64,000 nucleotides of DNA from Niallia endozanthoxylica (GCF_008710145.1 NZ_VYKL01000026.1:124001-188000), one strand, 5' to 3'; positions 51,250 through 61,925 are shown, counted from the stretch's first letter. Notes: generated from the letters alone by a model not told the origin. A program made the numbers and translations.

Positions 51250-52032
51250 TCAAAAAATTCCAATGAGTTGCAAAGCTAGTACAATAAAACCTAAAAGCCA
51301 TACATAAATGGCAAATCCTTTTAATGAGTTTTTTTGCAAATAACGAATCATCCAAACGATGGCAGCATAGCCGAATAATGCAGATGCCAGTGTCGCTACT
51401 AATAATGAGCTGAAAGAAATGGCCTCAACGTGTCCCGATGCCAGTTCACCAAACTGAAACACGATGCCGCCTGCGATTGCCGGAATAGATAATAAAAAGG
51501 AAAACCAGGCAGCTGTTTCACGGTCGAGTTTTCTGAATAATCCTGCTGCAATGGTCAATCCTGATCTAGATACGGCAGGAAAGATAGCAGCGGCTTGAAA
51601 AGTCCCGATGAATAAAGCATCCTTATAGCTTATTTGTTCCATCTTCTTGCTTCCTTTTTTTACACCATCAGCCATCCAAAGAATAAAGCCGGTAAATAAA
51701 AATTCCCAGCCAATCGTCACACCTGATTCTGAAATGGAGTCAAATAAATCATTAAATAAGAGACCGACAATAACTGCGGGTATCGTTCCTATTACTAACA
51801 GCATAGAAAGGCGGCCAAACGGCTTTTTCAGGATTTGAATCAGCTCATTCTTATAAACAACAAGAACGGCTAAAAACGTTCCGACATGAAGCATCGTGTC
51901 GAGGAAAAGTCCTGCTTCATCAAGTCCAAAAAGATGTCTCCCCAAGTATAAATGTCCTGTACTTGAAATAGGTAAAAACTCGGTTAACCCTTGAATAATT
52001 CCTAGAATAAAAGCCTCTATTTTAGACATCAT
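51250..52032 (-). CDS. uppP: Undecaprenyl-diphosphatase UppP (BacA)
   Basis: 260 residues, about eight membrane helices. Family motifs are GLTEFLPISSTGHL near the N-terminus (catalytic Glu) and FPAVSRSGLT in the middle. It removes a phosphate from undecaprenyl diphosphate to recycle the lipid carrier for wall synthesis, and it underlies bacitracin tolerance. The start pair ATG ATG at 52032 is preceded by GAGGGTG 8 bases upstream. Single gene. Confidence 0.97.
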   Translation of the reverse strand: MMSKIEAFILGIIQGLTEFLPISSTGHLYLGRHLFGLDEAGLFLDTMLHVGTFLAVLVVYKNELIQILKKPFGRLSMLLVIGTIPAVIVGLLFNDLFDSISESGVTIGWEFLFTGFILWMADGVKKGSKKMEQISYKDALFIGTFQAAAIFPAVSRSGLTIAAGLFRKLDRETAAWFSFLLSIPAIAGGIVFQFGELASGHVEAISFSSLLVATLASALFGYAAIVWMIRYLQKNSLKGFAIYVWLLGFIVLALQLIGIF

Positions 52033-52266
52033 GCATTTATCACCCTCAGTTCATTTCTTTCTTTACCAATAAGCAAAGATATGGTTGTCTACCACAAATA
52101 TATTCATGTTCATTAAAACAAGAACAATTAAGACTATTGAATTGGAAAAATATGAATCCTTTCAAGTTAGCAAACGTAATATAGTTGGGAACTAATTGAA
52201 ACCTTGTCATATGGACTTAACTGATGCAAATGCAAATAATATAGCAGTGAAAGGGGAAGATGGAAT

Positions 52267-52590
52267 ATGCCATCACAGGAAGAAAGAGTACTAGCTGCAG
52301 TGCTGTACGTCGTAAGTTTTTTTACCATTTTTATTGGGCCGCTCATTATTTGGTTAATTAAAAAGGATGATTCAGCTTTTATTGATTATCATGGAAAGGA
52401 GTATTTTAATTTTTTAATTTCATATTCCGTTTATACAGTTGTTAGTATTATTCTCATGATTGTCTTAATTGGAATGTTAACCATCTGGATTGTTGGTGCA
52501 TATGTATTTGTATTTACCATCATTGCAGCTGTAAAGGCATACGAGGGAGAAACATACAGCATTCCGCTAGTTTTCAGGATCATTCGATAA
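52267..52590 (+). CDS. DUF4870 membrane protein
   Basis: 107 residues with three predicted membrane helices. The pattern ERVLAAVLYVVSFFTIFIGP, IIWLIKKDDSAFIDYHGKEY, and a C-terminal hydrophobic segment with AVKAYEGETYSIPLVFRI match the DUF4870 (Tic20-like) family. The function is unknown. A GGGGAAG site precedes the ATG. It is closed by a terminator. Confidence 0.85.
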   Translation: MPSQEERVLAAVLYVVSFFTIFIGPLIIWLIKKDDSAFIDYHGKEYFNFLISYSVYTVVSIILMIVLIGMLTIWIVGAYVFVFTIIAAVKAYEGETYSIPLVFRIIR

Positions 52591-52597
52591 TAAACAT

Positions 52598-52629
52598 AAA
52601 AAAACTGCCTGATTGTAGGCAGTTTTTTT
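52598..52629 (+). terminator. Terminator of the DUF4870 gene
   Basis: AAAACTGCCT pairs with AGGCAGTTTT around a six-base loop, then T. Confidence 0.9.
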
Positions 52630-52724
52630 ATGTTTATTTAGTTTTCATAATTTGAGGGAACGAAAAATAGACTATTAATAGCGGGTTTCCCATTCAAGGT
52701 TTAAATTGGACAAGGAGTACTAAA

Positions 52725-53504
52725 ATGAATATCCAACAATTTTATCAGCAATCAGCTCAAGCCTCATTAAATGCAAGTCTCGCTGCATTCATCCCATCTA
52801 TTGCATTACTTATCTATGCCTATTTCATTGCACAAAACTTTCAGCTTAGTATTTTAGTCATTCCATTCCTTATTTATAGTTTTTTTTGCTATCAAAAATT
52901 TTTAATACATCAAAATCGCGCAAAGGAAGTCAAACTTTCTCCATTGAACAACGAACCGTCGAGAGCAAATATATTTGAAAAAAAGTTACTGATTACGTTT
53001 ATGCCGGCACCTTCGTTAAGAATGATTTTTTTTACACCAAATGGAATGAAGGCAGGAGAAATCAGAGATGAATCATTTTTGTTTATTCGTTGGTTTCTTC
53101 CTAATTTTATTGATAAATTATTAATGAAAAAATATGTTCTTTATGACGATCTAGATAGGCCCATTGCTTTTTATCACGATTTAAAAGACAGAATACTCAT
53201 TATTTCTCCAAATCATCAAGAAATGGCTGCCATTTACAAAACGAAAAATGGAAAAAAGAAAGAATTTTTCTTTGAAACAAAGAGCGTGCTTGTTAATAAT
53301 AACAGCTTACAAGATTATTCTTTTATTACTTCAGATGGTACTCAATTGGTGAAAGTCCAAACAGGCTGGATGCCATTAGAATGGGGACAGCGATTTGTTG
53401 ATGCAAATACTCCGATTCTATCGATGAAAGAGGATTTGTCAGAAAGCGAAAGCATTCAGTTGTTTTCACTTTTTATTACCCTATATAAATATGGCAATCA
53501 CTGA
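52725..53504 (+). CDS. Membrane protein of unknown function
   Basis: 259 residues. Two membrane helices (about 18-36 and 41-57) near the N-terminus, then a cytosolic domain of beta strands with basic patches (LRMIFFTPNGMKAGEIRDES, LIISPNHQEMAAIYKTKNGK). The strand-rich region loosely recalls tubby-C/LURP folds. AAGGAG lies 7 bases before the ATG. No family is firmly recognised. It precedes the rib operon but is not part of it. Confidence 0.6.
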   Translation: MNIQQFYQQSAQASLNASLAAFIPSIALLIYAYFIAQNFQLSILVIPFLIYSFFCYQKFLIHQNRAKEVKLSPLNNEPSRANIFEKKLLITFMPAPSLRMIFFTPNGMKAGEIRDESFLFIRWFLPNFIDKLLMKKYVLYDDLDRPIAFYHDLKDRILIISPNHQEMAAIYKTKNGKKKEFFFETKSVLVNNNSLQDYSFITSDGTQLVKVQTGWMPLEWGQRFVDANTPILSMKEDLSESESIQLFSLFITLYKYGNH

Positions 53505-53610
53505 ATATTCGTCATTATATATAGGGAAAATGCATCTTTAGACACAAAAGTTTAACAATAGTATTTATTTATGATGGTTACTTATTGTCTCATAATTCGA
53601 ACTATGATAC

Positions 53611-53616
53611 TATAAT
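53611..53616 (+). promoter_or_regulatory. Likely rib operon -10 (TATAAT)
   Basis: A TATAAT lies 18 bases before the FMN riboswitch. A TTGTCT-like -35 is 20 bases away, slightly long. Confidence 0.5.
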
Positions 53617-53633
53617 ATTAATTTAATAAGGAA

Positions 53634-53771
53634 TCCTTCGGGGCTGGGTGAAATTCCCAACCGGCGGTGATGAGGGTAGACCTCTTAGTCCGTGACCCGT
53701 TTTCATTAATGAAAACGGTGGATTTGGTGAAATTCCAAAGCCGACAGTGAAAGTCTGGATGGGAGAAGGAT
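53634..53771 (+). ncRNA. FMN riboswitch (RFN element)
   Basis: All conserved RFN blocks are present: ATCCTTCGGGGCTGGGTG, AATTCCCAACCGGCGGTG, the GACCTCTTAGTCCGTGACCC part, the variable hairpin (CCGTTTTCATTAATGAAAACGG), GGTGGATTTGGTGAAATTCC, and the closing CTGGATGGGAGAAGGAT. P1 pairs ATCCTTC with GAAGGAT. It senses FMN to shut off riboflavin genes. The expression platform is the terminator 75 bases further on. Confidence 0.97.
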
Positions 53772-53807
53772 AAGAATAGCACACGTTAAAAATAAGTCTA
53801 TACTAAC

Positions 53808-53841
53808 GTTTATTTGGTATTGCGTTTTTATTTGGTATTGC
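53808..53841 (+). repeat. Tandem direct repeat in the expression platform
   Basis: TTTATTTGGTATTGC occurs twice (53809-53823 and 53827-53841) with an 18-base period. It lies between the FMN aptamer and the terminator, where an antiterminator is expected. Confidence 0.65.
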
Positions 53842-53845
53842 TTAA

Positions 53846-53883
53846 TAAAGCCCTGTACAAACTAATTGTATGGGGCTTTTTTA
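53846..53883 (+). terminator. Riboswitch-controlled terminator
   Basis: AAAGCCCTGTACAA pairs with TTGTATGGGGCTTT, followed by T3. It should form when FMN is bound. Roughly 165 bases without a gene then follow to ribE. Confidence 0.8.
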
Positions 53884-54048
53884 AGTGTATATGCTTTTCA
53901 AGACGTCTTTAATCGTGTGCGTACGTATGACCACATTTTAGGATTTCCTCATATGTGTTTCACTATCCATTTTCCTGCCACTCCCCCATGGCAAACGGAT
54001 CCCGTTAAATATCCCATTTAAACGATTGTAAAAAGGAGGAATACGGCC

Positions 54049-54699
54049 TTGTTCACTGGACTCGTCGAAGAGTTAGGGATTATAAAGAGAATAAATGCCA
54101 AAGGGCACACTCTGACTCTCGTGATTGAAGCAAAAAAAATCATGCAAGACCTTCATCTCGGTGACAGTATTGCGGTTAACGGCGTATGCTTGACCGTTAC
54201 TAAATTTTCTACTATTCAGTTTGAAGCAGACGTGATGCCGGAAACCTTTAAAAATACATCACTTGCCTCATTAAAGGAAGGTTCAAGGGTAAACTTGGAA
54301 CGGGCGATGCTTGCGAACGGACGATTTGGCGGGCATTTTGTCACAGGTCATATCGATGGGATAGGAAGAATTCGTAAAAGAACGAATATCGAAAACGCTA
54401 TCCTGGTTGAGATTGAGATACCAGAAGACTATGCTAAATTTGTATTAGAAAAAGGTTCTATAGCCATAGATGGTACCTCACTCACTATTTTTAAAACAGG
54501 GAATCATTCGGTAACGGTTTCTCTGATCCCGCATACGGCAAAAGAGGCTATTCTTGGTTTAAAATCAGAAGGTGAGATTGTGAATCTTGAGTTTGATGTT
54601 ATGGCAAAATATTTTTATTCATTCATGAATTATCAGCAAAACGAAGAAAAGCCTAAAGGCTTAACAGCAGATTTCTTAAGAGAGAATGGGTTTTATTAA
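54049..54699 (+). CDS. ribE: Riboflavin synthase alpha chain
   Basis: 216 residues from a TTG start, with AAGGAGG 9 bases upstream. Two repeated lumazine-binding domains: MFTGLVEELGIIKRI, then LGDSIAVNGVCLTV and, in the second half, LEKGSIAIDGTSLTI. GRFGGHFVTGHIDGIG joins them. It dismutates two lumazine molecules to riboflavin. Normally ribD precedes it in Bacillus; here ribE comes directly after the riboswitch. Confidence 0.97.
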   Translation: MFTGLVEELGIIKRINAKGHTLTLVIEAKKIMQDLHLGDSIAVNGVCLTVTKFSTIQFEADVMPETFKNTSLASLKEGSRVNLERAMLANGRFGGHFVTGHIDGIGRIRKRTNIENAILVEIEIPEDYAKFVLEKGSIAIDGTSLTIFKTGNHSVTVSLIPHTAKEAILGLKSEGEIVNLEFDVMAKYFYSFMNYQQNEEKPKGLTADFLRENGFY

Positions 54700-54704
54700 T
54701 TTTT

Positions 54705-54900
54705 TTAACTTCATTCAGCAGAAGTCCTCCATCTCTATCAATGGGGGGATGAATGCACAACGCCCTTCGATTCAGTGGGGATTCAAACTCTGGCTGAATG
54801 AAGTTAAGCCTCCGGCGGATGTCTCGGATTTTTAAAAGGTAATTTATCGAGCAAGCTCGATAAAAATCCGGACACAAATTTGACAGGCGAATTTGATTTG
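54705..54900 (+). other. Structured palindromic element between ribE and ribBA
   Basis: A 15-base perfect inverted repeat, TTAACTTCATTCAGC (54705-54719) and GCTGAATGAAGTTAA (54793-54807), encloses 73 bases with its own hairpin (TCCTCCAT with ATGGGGGGA). Downstream lie CGGATTTTT/AAAAATCCG enclosing TTTATCGAGC/GCTCGATAAA, and CAAATT/AATTTG. The dense helices and the 243-base gap in an otherwise tight operon suggest an inserted element. The inner GTGGGGATTCAAAC is reminiscent of IS200/IS605 ends or their guide RNAs. No transposase frame is visible. Confidence 0.6.
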
Positions 54901-54942
54901 GGTTGATGTAAGGGGTAGTTTTCATACAAGGAGGAAATTGAT

Positions 54943-56139
54943 ATGTTTCACACAATAGAAGAAGCATTAGATGATTTAAAAGCTGGTAAAGTCATTATCG
55001 TTGTTGACGATGAAGATCGTGAAAATGAAGGTGATTTCGTAGCCCTTGCCGAATTTTCTTCACCTGAAACGATTAATTTTATGGCAAAGGAAGGAAGAGG
55101 GCTCATTTGTACACCTGTTACCGAAGAAATGGCCAGCCGTCTCAACCTTCATCCAATGGTGAAAAATAATACTGATGCAAAAGAAACGGCTTTCACGGTT
55201 ACCATTGACCATAAGGATACAACCACAGGGATTAGTGCCTACGAACGGGCCTTTACTATTGAAAAATTATTGGATCCAAATACGAAAGCAGAGGATTTCA
55301 ATCGACCTGGACATATATTTCCGCTTATAGCTAAAAATGGCGGTGTGTTACGGAGAGCAGGACATACTGAAGCAGCAGTTGATTTTGCAAGATTGGCTGG
55401 GGCTGCACCAGTAGGAATTATTTGTGAAATTATGAATGATGATGGCACGATGGCTCGTTTAGAGAGTTTGAAACTTGTGGCCGAAAAATTCGATCTTAAG
55501 CTTGTATCGATTGAGCAGTTGATTGAATACCGTTTAGCACATCATGATACAAATGTGAGACAAGAAGTGGAAATTACCTTACCAACGGAATTTGGTGAAT
55601 TTAAAGCGTATGGCTATACGAGCAGATTGGATGGGAAGGAACATGTTGCACTTGTAAAAGGAGAAATTGATGGTGATGAACCCGTTTTAATGCGTGTACA
55701 TTCAGAATGCCTAACAGGTGATGTGTTTGGTTCAAAACGCTGTGATTGCGGACCACAGTTGGCCGCTGCATTAAGTCAAATTGAACAAGAGGGCAGAGGT
55801 ATTCTGCTATACATGAGACAGGAAGGAAGAGGTATTGGCCTGATAAACAAATTAAAGGCTTACAGACTTCAAGAAGAGGGCTATGATACGGTTGAGGCCA
55901 ATCATAAGCTTGGCTTTGATGCAGATTTACGGGATTATGGAATTGGCGCCCAAATTCTACGGGATTTAGGAGTTAAGAAAATGCGATTATTGACCAATAA
56001 TCCGCGCAAAATTGCCGGTTTAAAAGGTTATGGTCTTGAAGTTGTGGAACGCGTTCCGCTCCAAATACCGACTGATAAAGAAAATGAACGGTATTTAAAA
56101 ACGAAAAAAGAGAAGCTTGGTCATCTATTATCTTTATAG
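54943..56139 (+). CDS. ribBA: Bifunctional DHBP synthase / GTP cyclohydrolase II
   Basis: 398 residues, two enzymes. The N-terminal half is 3,4-dihydroxy-2-butanone 4-phosphate synthase ([30 protein letters not shown]). The C-terminal half is GTP cyclohydrolase II with zinc Cys residues in [17 protein letters not shown] and the catalytic RQEGRGIGL. Both feed the lumazine branch of riboflavin synthesis. AAGGAGG lies 8 bases upstream. Confidence 0.97.
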   Translation: MFHTIEEALDDLKAGKVIIVVDDEDRENEGDFVALAEFSSPETINFMAKEGRGLICTPVTEEMASRLNLHPMVKNNTDAKETAFTVTIDHKDTTTGISAYERAFTIEKLLDPNTKAEDFNRPGHIFPLIAKNGGVLRRAGHTEAAVDFARLAGAAPVGIICEIMNDDGTMARLESLKLVAEKFDLKLVSIEQLIEYRLAHHDTNVRQEVEITLPTEFGEFKAYGYTSRLDGKEHVALVKGEIDGDEPVLMRVHSECLTGDVFGSKRCDCGPQLAAALSQIEQEGRGILLYMRQEGRGIGLINKLKAYRLQEEGYDTVEANHKLGFDADLRDYGIGAQILRDLGVKKMRLLTNNPRKIAGLKGYGLEVVERVPLQIPTDKENERYLKTKKEKLGHLLSL

Positions 56140-56264
56140 GAATTGAAAAAATTAAAGCAATAGAATTTACTATTTAGTTTGTATGAATAGATTGGATAAC
56201 CTAGTATATAAGAATAAAAAATGATGTCATAAATTTTATATGGAATGAAAAGGAGAGAATTAAA

Positions 56265-56735
56265 ATGAAAAAAGTGATTGAAGGACATTTAATTGGAACT
56301 GGATTAAAAGTAGCTATTATTGTGGCGAGGTTTAATGAATTTATTAATAGCAAATTATTATCAGGAGCAGAGGATGCATTAAAGAGACATGGTGTTCAGG
56401 AAGAGGATATCACGATTTATTGGGTTCCAGGTGCATTTGAAATCCCGTTAACAGCACAAAAATTAGCTGAAAAAAGCGAGTATGATGCTGTCATTACGCT
56501 AGGGTCTGTTATAAGAGGGGCAACACCGCATTTTGATTTTGTTTCGAATGAGGTAGCAAAAGGAGTTGCGCATGCAGGAATGCAAACTGGGGTACCGGTC
56601 ATTTTTGGTGTTTTAACTACAGATTCAATAGAGCAGGCAATTGAACGCGCTGGTACAAAAGCGGGTAATAAAGGTTATGATGCAGCGATGACTGCTATTG
56701 AGCTAGCTAATTTATACCGACAAATTGCAAAATAA
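56265..56735 (+). CDS. ribH: 6,7-dimethyl-8-ribityllumazine synthase
   Basis: 156 residues, typical size. [50 protein letters not shown] (catalytic His region) and [16 protein letters not shown] mark the family. It joins the RibB and RibD products. GGAGAG lies a few bases before the ATG. The last gene of the operon here; ribT is absent. Confidence 0.97.
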   Translation: MKKVIEGHLIGTGLKVAIIVARFNEFINSKLLSGAEDALKRHGVQEEDITIYWVPGAFEIPLTAQKLAEKSEYDAVITLGSVIRGATPHFDFVSNEVAKGVAHAGMQTGVPVIFGVLTTDSIEQAIERAGTKAGNKGYDAAMTAIELANLYRQIAK

Positions 56736-56783
56736 TGATGATTGATCAATTGAATATTATTTGAAAAAGTGTTGAAGTAAAGA

Positions 56784-56820
56784 TGAGAGATGTTGCAATA
56801 TTGTGACATCTCTTTTTTAT
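56784..56820 (+). terminator. Terminator of the rib operon
   Basis: AGAGATGT pairs with ACATCTCT with an inner helix, then T6. Confidence 0.85.
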
Positions 56821-56923
56821 TTTTTCTTAATTAAAATACAATTTTCGACATTATTATTATATTTATTAGGGTAAACTGTTCATAAATGTAATTTACACTT
56901 ATAAGAATGTTGGAGGGAGACTT

Positions 56924-58192
56924 ATGGAGGTTTTTGTAGCTAGACAAGCTGTCTTCAATATTGAGGAAGAGATTGTTGGATATGAGCTATTATATCGAAA
57001 AGATCTGACAAATGCCTTCCCCTTTATAGATGGCGACCGAGCCACTGCAGAAGTCATTATTAATAGCTTTCTCAACATTGGGCTTGATCGCTTAACAGAA
57101 GGGAAAAAGTTTTCTATTCATTTTACAGAAAATTTACTAGAACAAAAATTGCCAACATACTTTAATCCAGATGACCTGATTGTGAAAATATCACAGGATG
57201 TGGAATTTAGCAATAAACTCATTACAATATGTCAGGGACTTAAAGAACAAGGTTATTCAGTTATTCTAGATGATCATTTCATTATTCAAGAACATCCGGA
57301 TTTAGATAAACTTCTACCCTATATCACTATGATAAAAGTAGATTTTCGCCAAGAGTACGCTCATCAGCATGAACAGATTGAAGCAACTGCTGCTAAATAT
57401 AATATAAAGCTTATTGCTGAAAAAATAGAGACTGAAGAAGCCTTTATTAAAGCAAAAGAAAGAGGTTATATATACTTTCAAGGATACTTTCTTTCAAAAC
57501 CAATTATTATATCCAATTACGAAATTCCGGCTTGCTTTTCATCGCATTATCAAACGATTCAAAATATGCCATTAGAAGAGTTAAGGGTCGATGAATTAGC
57601 ACAATTGATTGAAAAAGATTTATCATTTTCCATTAAGCTCCTTAGACTTATAAATACATCATCAGTATCTTCTAATCAGAAAATTTGTTCTATCCGTGCG
57701 GCAATTACCTTACTCGGTGTAGATCAAATTAAAAATTGGGTACATGTACTGTCAACAAGAGAACAGGATAAAGAACTATTATTATTATCAGATCGTTGTA
57801 TGCAATTGACGTTAACGAGGGCGAAGCTATGTGAAGCCATTGCCCGTCAAATTGGTATGGAATTTCCATCTGGCTATTATTTGACTGGGCTAATTTCAAC
57901 AATGAAGGAAGTTGTTGGTGTTTCAATGGAGGAAATTCTTGAAGATCTGCCCTTGAAAGATGATATTTATGACGCTTTAATGGGAAAGGAAAATATATAT
58001 AAGCTTGTATTAGATTTAGTTGAAGCAGTAGAACGAGCAAAATGGAAAGAAATTAACCATATCTGTAAACGTTTGAATATAACAGAGAGAGACCTATTTA
58101 GAATTTATGCTGAGTCATTAAATTGGACAAGTGAAATGATTCGTGAAGAAAAAAATGCTATGGGTAGCTTGAATCCGTTAATTCATTATTAA
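56924..58192 (+). CDS. EAL-HDOD protein (YuxH-like), degenerate EAL
   Basis: 422 residues, cytosolic. N-terminal EAL-like domain (1-200): VARQAVFNIEEEIVGYELLY, VILDDHFIIQ for the DDF motif, and YFQGYFLSKP. The usual EAL, the first Asn and the loop-6 motif are altered, so phosphodiesterase activity is doubtful. The C-terminal HDOD domain (205-400) lacks HD-pair histidines, as usual. Such proteins act as signalling scaffolds. GGAGGGAG precedes the ATG. Confidence 0.85.
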   Translation: MEVFVARQAVFNIEEEIVGYELLYRKDLTNAFPFIDGDRATAEVIINSFLNIGLDRLTEGKKFSIHFTENLLEQKLPTYFNPDDLIVKISQDVEFSNKLITICQGLKEQGYSVILDDHFIIQEHPDLDKLLPYITMIKVDFRQEYAHQHEQIEATAAKYNIKLIAEKIETEEAFIKAKERGYIYFQGYFLSKPIIISNYEIPACFSSHYQTIQNMPLEELRVDELAQLIEKDLSFSIKLLRLINTSSVSSNQKICSIRAAITLLGVDQIKNWVHVLSTREQDKELLLLSDRCMQLTLTRAKLCEAIARQIGMEFPSGYYLTGLISTMKEVVGVSMEEILEDLPLKDDIYDALMGKENIYKLVLDLVEAVERAKWKEINHICKRLNITERDLFRIYAESLNWTSEMIREEKNAMGSLNPLIHY

Positions 58193-58296
58193 TTGCAAAA
58201 AATTGTTATGGTTGTTTCTATTCCGCTATCTCCTTATCTTGAAAATATGGTACAGTAAAACCACGATAATTAGAATTTTACGCGGAGGTAGTATTT

Positions 58297-59280
58297 GTGA
58301 ATATTGAATTAATTAAATGCCATGGGTCAGGGAATGACTTTTTATTAATTGATGAAATGGATGGGAGAATTACTTTTACAGATGAAGAACGTGGAAAGTT
58401 AGCGATTACATTGTGTAATCGAAAGACTGAATTGGGTGCTGATGGGATATTATTTGTATTGGACAGTGAAAGGTCTGATGCAAGAATGCGTGTTTTTAAT
58501 GCAGACGGATCAGAAGCTTCTATGTGTGGAAATGGCCTGCGGTGCGTTGCCCGCTATGTTTGTGAAAAATTGAATAAAGAAGAAGCCGTTATTGAAACGA
58601 TGAAGGCTCATTTACAGGTGAAAAAGCAAGATGACCTTTTTGAGGATATTCCAACATATATGGTAGAGATTTCACCGGTCTCATTTCAATTGAAGGATCT
58701 TCCTCTTCAATTAGAAAAGGAAACATTAATAAACGAGCCTATTGAAGATTTATCTGAACATCTTTCATTTACAGCTCTTGCGGTACCCAATCCACATATC
58801 GTGACGATTGTTGAAGCACAAGATATTCATTCTGAAATTCAAAAGAAGGTGAGTGAATATGTTAACGGTCCAAACCCTTTGTTTCCAGACGGTGTGAATG
58901 TGAGTTTTGTTAAACCACTTGTCAAAGGGGCTATCTATGTGCGTACTTTTGAAAGAGGAGTTGGGTTTACTAATGCATGCGGAACAGCGATGTCAGCATC
59001 GAGTCTTGTTACGTGTTTAAATGGTTTAAATGAAAAAGATCAGTTTATTGAAGTCTATAATAATGGTGGAAAAGTACGATGTGTTGTTCATGAAACAGAG
59101 TCAGGATATTGGATTGAACTAATTGGTAACGCTACATATGTATATCGAGCGACTGTTCAACTGAATAAGATGAACGATAATCAATTTAAAGTGATAACCA
59201 AGGATAATTTTGATGCAGAAATCGCACAATATGCTAAATTAGGTGAAGCAGCTCAACAATTTATCCGACAATATATGTAA
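58297..59280 (+). CDS. dapF: Diaminopimelate epimerase DapF
   Basis: 327 residues from a GTG start, with GGAGG upstream. The two catalytic cysteines are Cys77 in SMCGNGLRC and Cys228 in TNACGTAMSASS. It makes meso-DAP for peptidoglycan and lysine. It is about 40 residues longer than the 284-residue B. subtilis enzyme, mainly at the C-terminus. The long form occurs in other Firmicutes. No other dap genes are nearby. Confidence 0.9.
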   Translation: MNIELIKCHGSGNDFLLIDEMDGRITFTDEERGKLAITLCNRKTELGADGILFVLDSERSDARMRVFNADGSEASMCGNGLRCVARYVCEKLNKEEAVIETMKAHLQVKKQDDLFEDIPTYMVEISPVSFQLKDLPLQLEKETLINEPIEDLSEHLSFTALAVPNPHIVTIVEAQDIHSEIQKKVSEYVNGPNPLFPDGVNVSFVKPLVKGAIYVRTFERGVGFTNACGTAMSASSLVTCLNGLNEKDQFIEVYNNGGKVRCVVHETESGYWIELIGNATYVYRATVQLNKMNDNQFKVITKDNFDAEIAQYAKLGEAAQQFIRQYM

Positions 59281-59314
59281 TAGTTTCATGCACTCATGTA
59301 TTAAAGGAATGTAC

Positions 59315-59365
59315 GACAAAGCTGATTTTACCTGGCGATATGGGTATAATCAGCTTTGTCATTTT
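59315..59365 (+). terminator. Terminator of dapF
   Basis: GACAAAGCTGATT (59315-59327) pairs with AATCAGCTTTGTC (59348-59360), 13 perfect pairs, then ATTTT. Confidence 0.85.
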
Positions 59366-59392
59366 ATACATATATAAGGAATGAGTAAATAG

Positions 59393-59775
59393 ATGGAAAC
59401 ATATCTTCGAACAGGTAAAAAGGTACAGATGTAGGATTAGCAGCTCTAGTGCTTTTCCTTTTTATCTTTGGGTTTATTAAAATCTCTCAACAATTAAGTG
59501 AAACGGGATATAGTTTTCCAAGCGATCATTCGATGGGATTATTTATTTTTTATGATTCTCTTGCTTACGTTATAATTCATCTGGTTCATAAGAAAATCCT
59601 TCAATGGATGGCTGTTATGATAAATAGCTTTATTATTCTGCTTATCGGTTTGTCGAGAATTTATTTAGGTGTGTATGATCCAAGTGATATTGTGGGCGGC
59701 TTTTTAGCAGGAGGTGCCTGGCTTCTGATTTGCATCATTCTTTTTCGTTATTATGAGTATCGTTGTGACTTATAG
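59393..59775 (+). pseudogene. Truncated, frameshifted PAP2 phosphatase
   Basis: A short opening METYLRTGKK from ATG 59393 stops at TAG (59432-59434). In another frame the PAP2-type sequence continues as GTDVGLAALVLFLFIFGF, then YSFPSDHSMG and SRIYLGVYDPSDIVGG, to 59775. The first PAP2 motif (K-x6-RP) is missing, and the nucleophile His of motif 3 (usually GVH) is Tyr. Internal deletion plus loss of the catalytic residue indicates a dead gene. Confidence 0.75.
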
Positions 59776-59803
59776 TCTATATTCAATGAATAAGGAGTGA
59801 TAA

Positions 59804-61333
<1,530 letters not shown>

Positions 61334-61346
61334 AATCATAGAACGG

Positions 61347-61377
61347 TCTGTGCTAATTTCAGCACAGATTCCTTTTT
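61347..61377 (+). terminator. Terminator of glpK
   Basis: TCTGTGCT pairs with AGCACAGA around a 6-base loop, then TTCCTTTTT. Confidence 0.75.
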
Positions 61378-61390
61378 GACTGGAAATGAT

Positions 61391-61486
61391 TTGACAATAA
61401 TAAGAATTACGTTTATCCTTACAGAGGACATATTTTTTCCTTAACGAAACTAAGATGTTTGGTGTGACTATAATAAGTGCAGTCAC
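61391..61486 (+). promoter_or_regulatory. Orphan promoter/operator region after glpK
   Basis: TTGACA (61391-61396) has TATCCT after 17 bases. Further on, TATAAT (61469-61474) is overlapped by the inverted repeat GTGACT/AGTCAC (61464-61469, 61481-61486). No gene with a good start follows for 500 bases. The rest of the gap to 61787 appears empty. Confidence 0.4.
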
Positions 61487-61787
61487 AAGTAAGTACTATC
61501 ACCTTCCAATATTACTTCCTTACATGAACGAATGTAATTTTTCTTCGTATATGCAACACTTCTAATCAAAAATCACAAACCATCTTTTATTTCAAATTTA
61601 TAAGCATAACCTGATTCTTTTTGGCGCGGTCTAGGAGCCGTATAGATGGAAGAGAGGCAGGGCTTCTGTTGTATTAGGTTTACAAAATAATTTAAAAATC
61701 AAATGAATAATATAAATATGTCTCATTTAGGATGATTATTGGAACTTGGTCATCCTTTTCTATAAAATGAAAAGTTCCTCTTGAGGG

Positions 61788-61816
61788 TTGACAATTATTA
61801 AATTAAAGATTATAGT
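61788..61816 (+). promoter_or_regulatory. Sigma-A promoter of the cold-shock gene
   Basis: TTGACA and TATAGT with a 17-base spacer, about 170 bases before the start codon. This leaves a long, structured leader. Confidence 0.85.
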
Positions 61817-61860
61817 AGAGTTACGCTATTAAGTTCGGATATATATTTTTGGATAAGTTG

Positions 61861-61925
61861 TCGTAGCTGCGAAATCTGTAGTCGATGTTTATTCCTACAG
61901 AAAGATATTGGCTACGATTTTTTTT
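61861..61925 (+). terminator. Hairpin with T8 run in the cold-shock leader (attenuator)
   Basis: Outer helix TCGTAGC/GCTACGA and inner helix TCTGTAG/CTACAGA, followed by eight T. It lies between the promoter and the gene, so it can act as an attenuator or give a short leader RNA. Confidence 0.75.

Noticed and set aside
54653..54967. 104-codon minus-strand frame across the ribE-ribBA gap
   Set aside because: It overlaps the structured element and the starts of both rib genes, has no ribosome-binding site, and its sequence follows from the palindromes.
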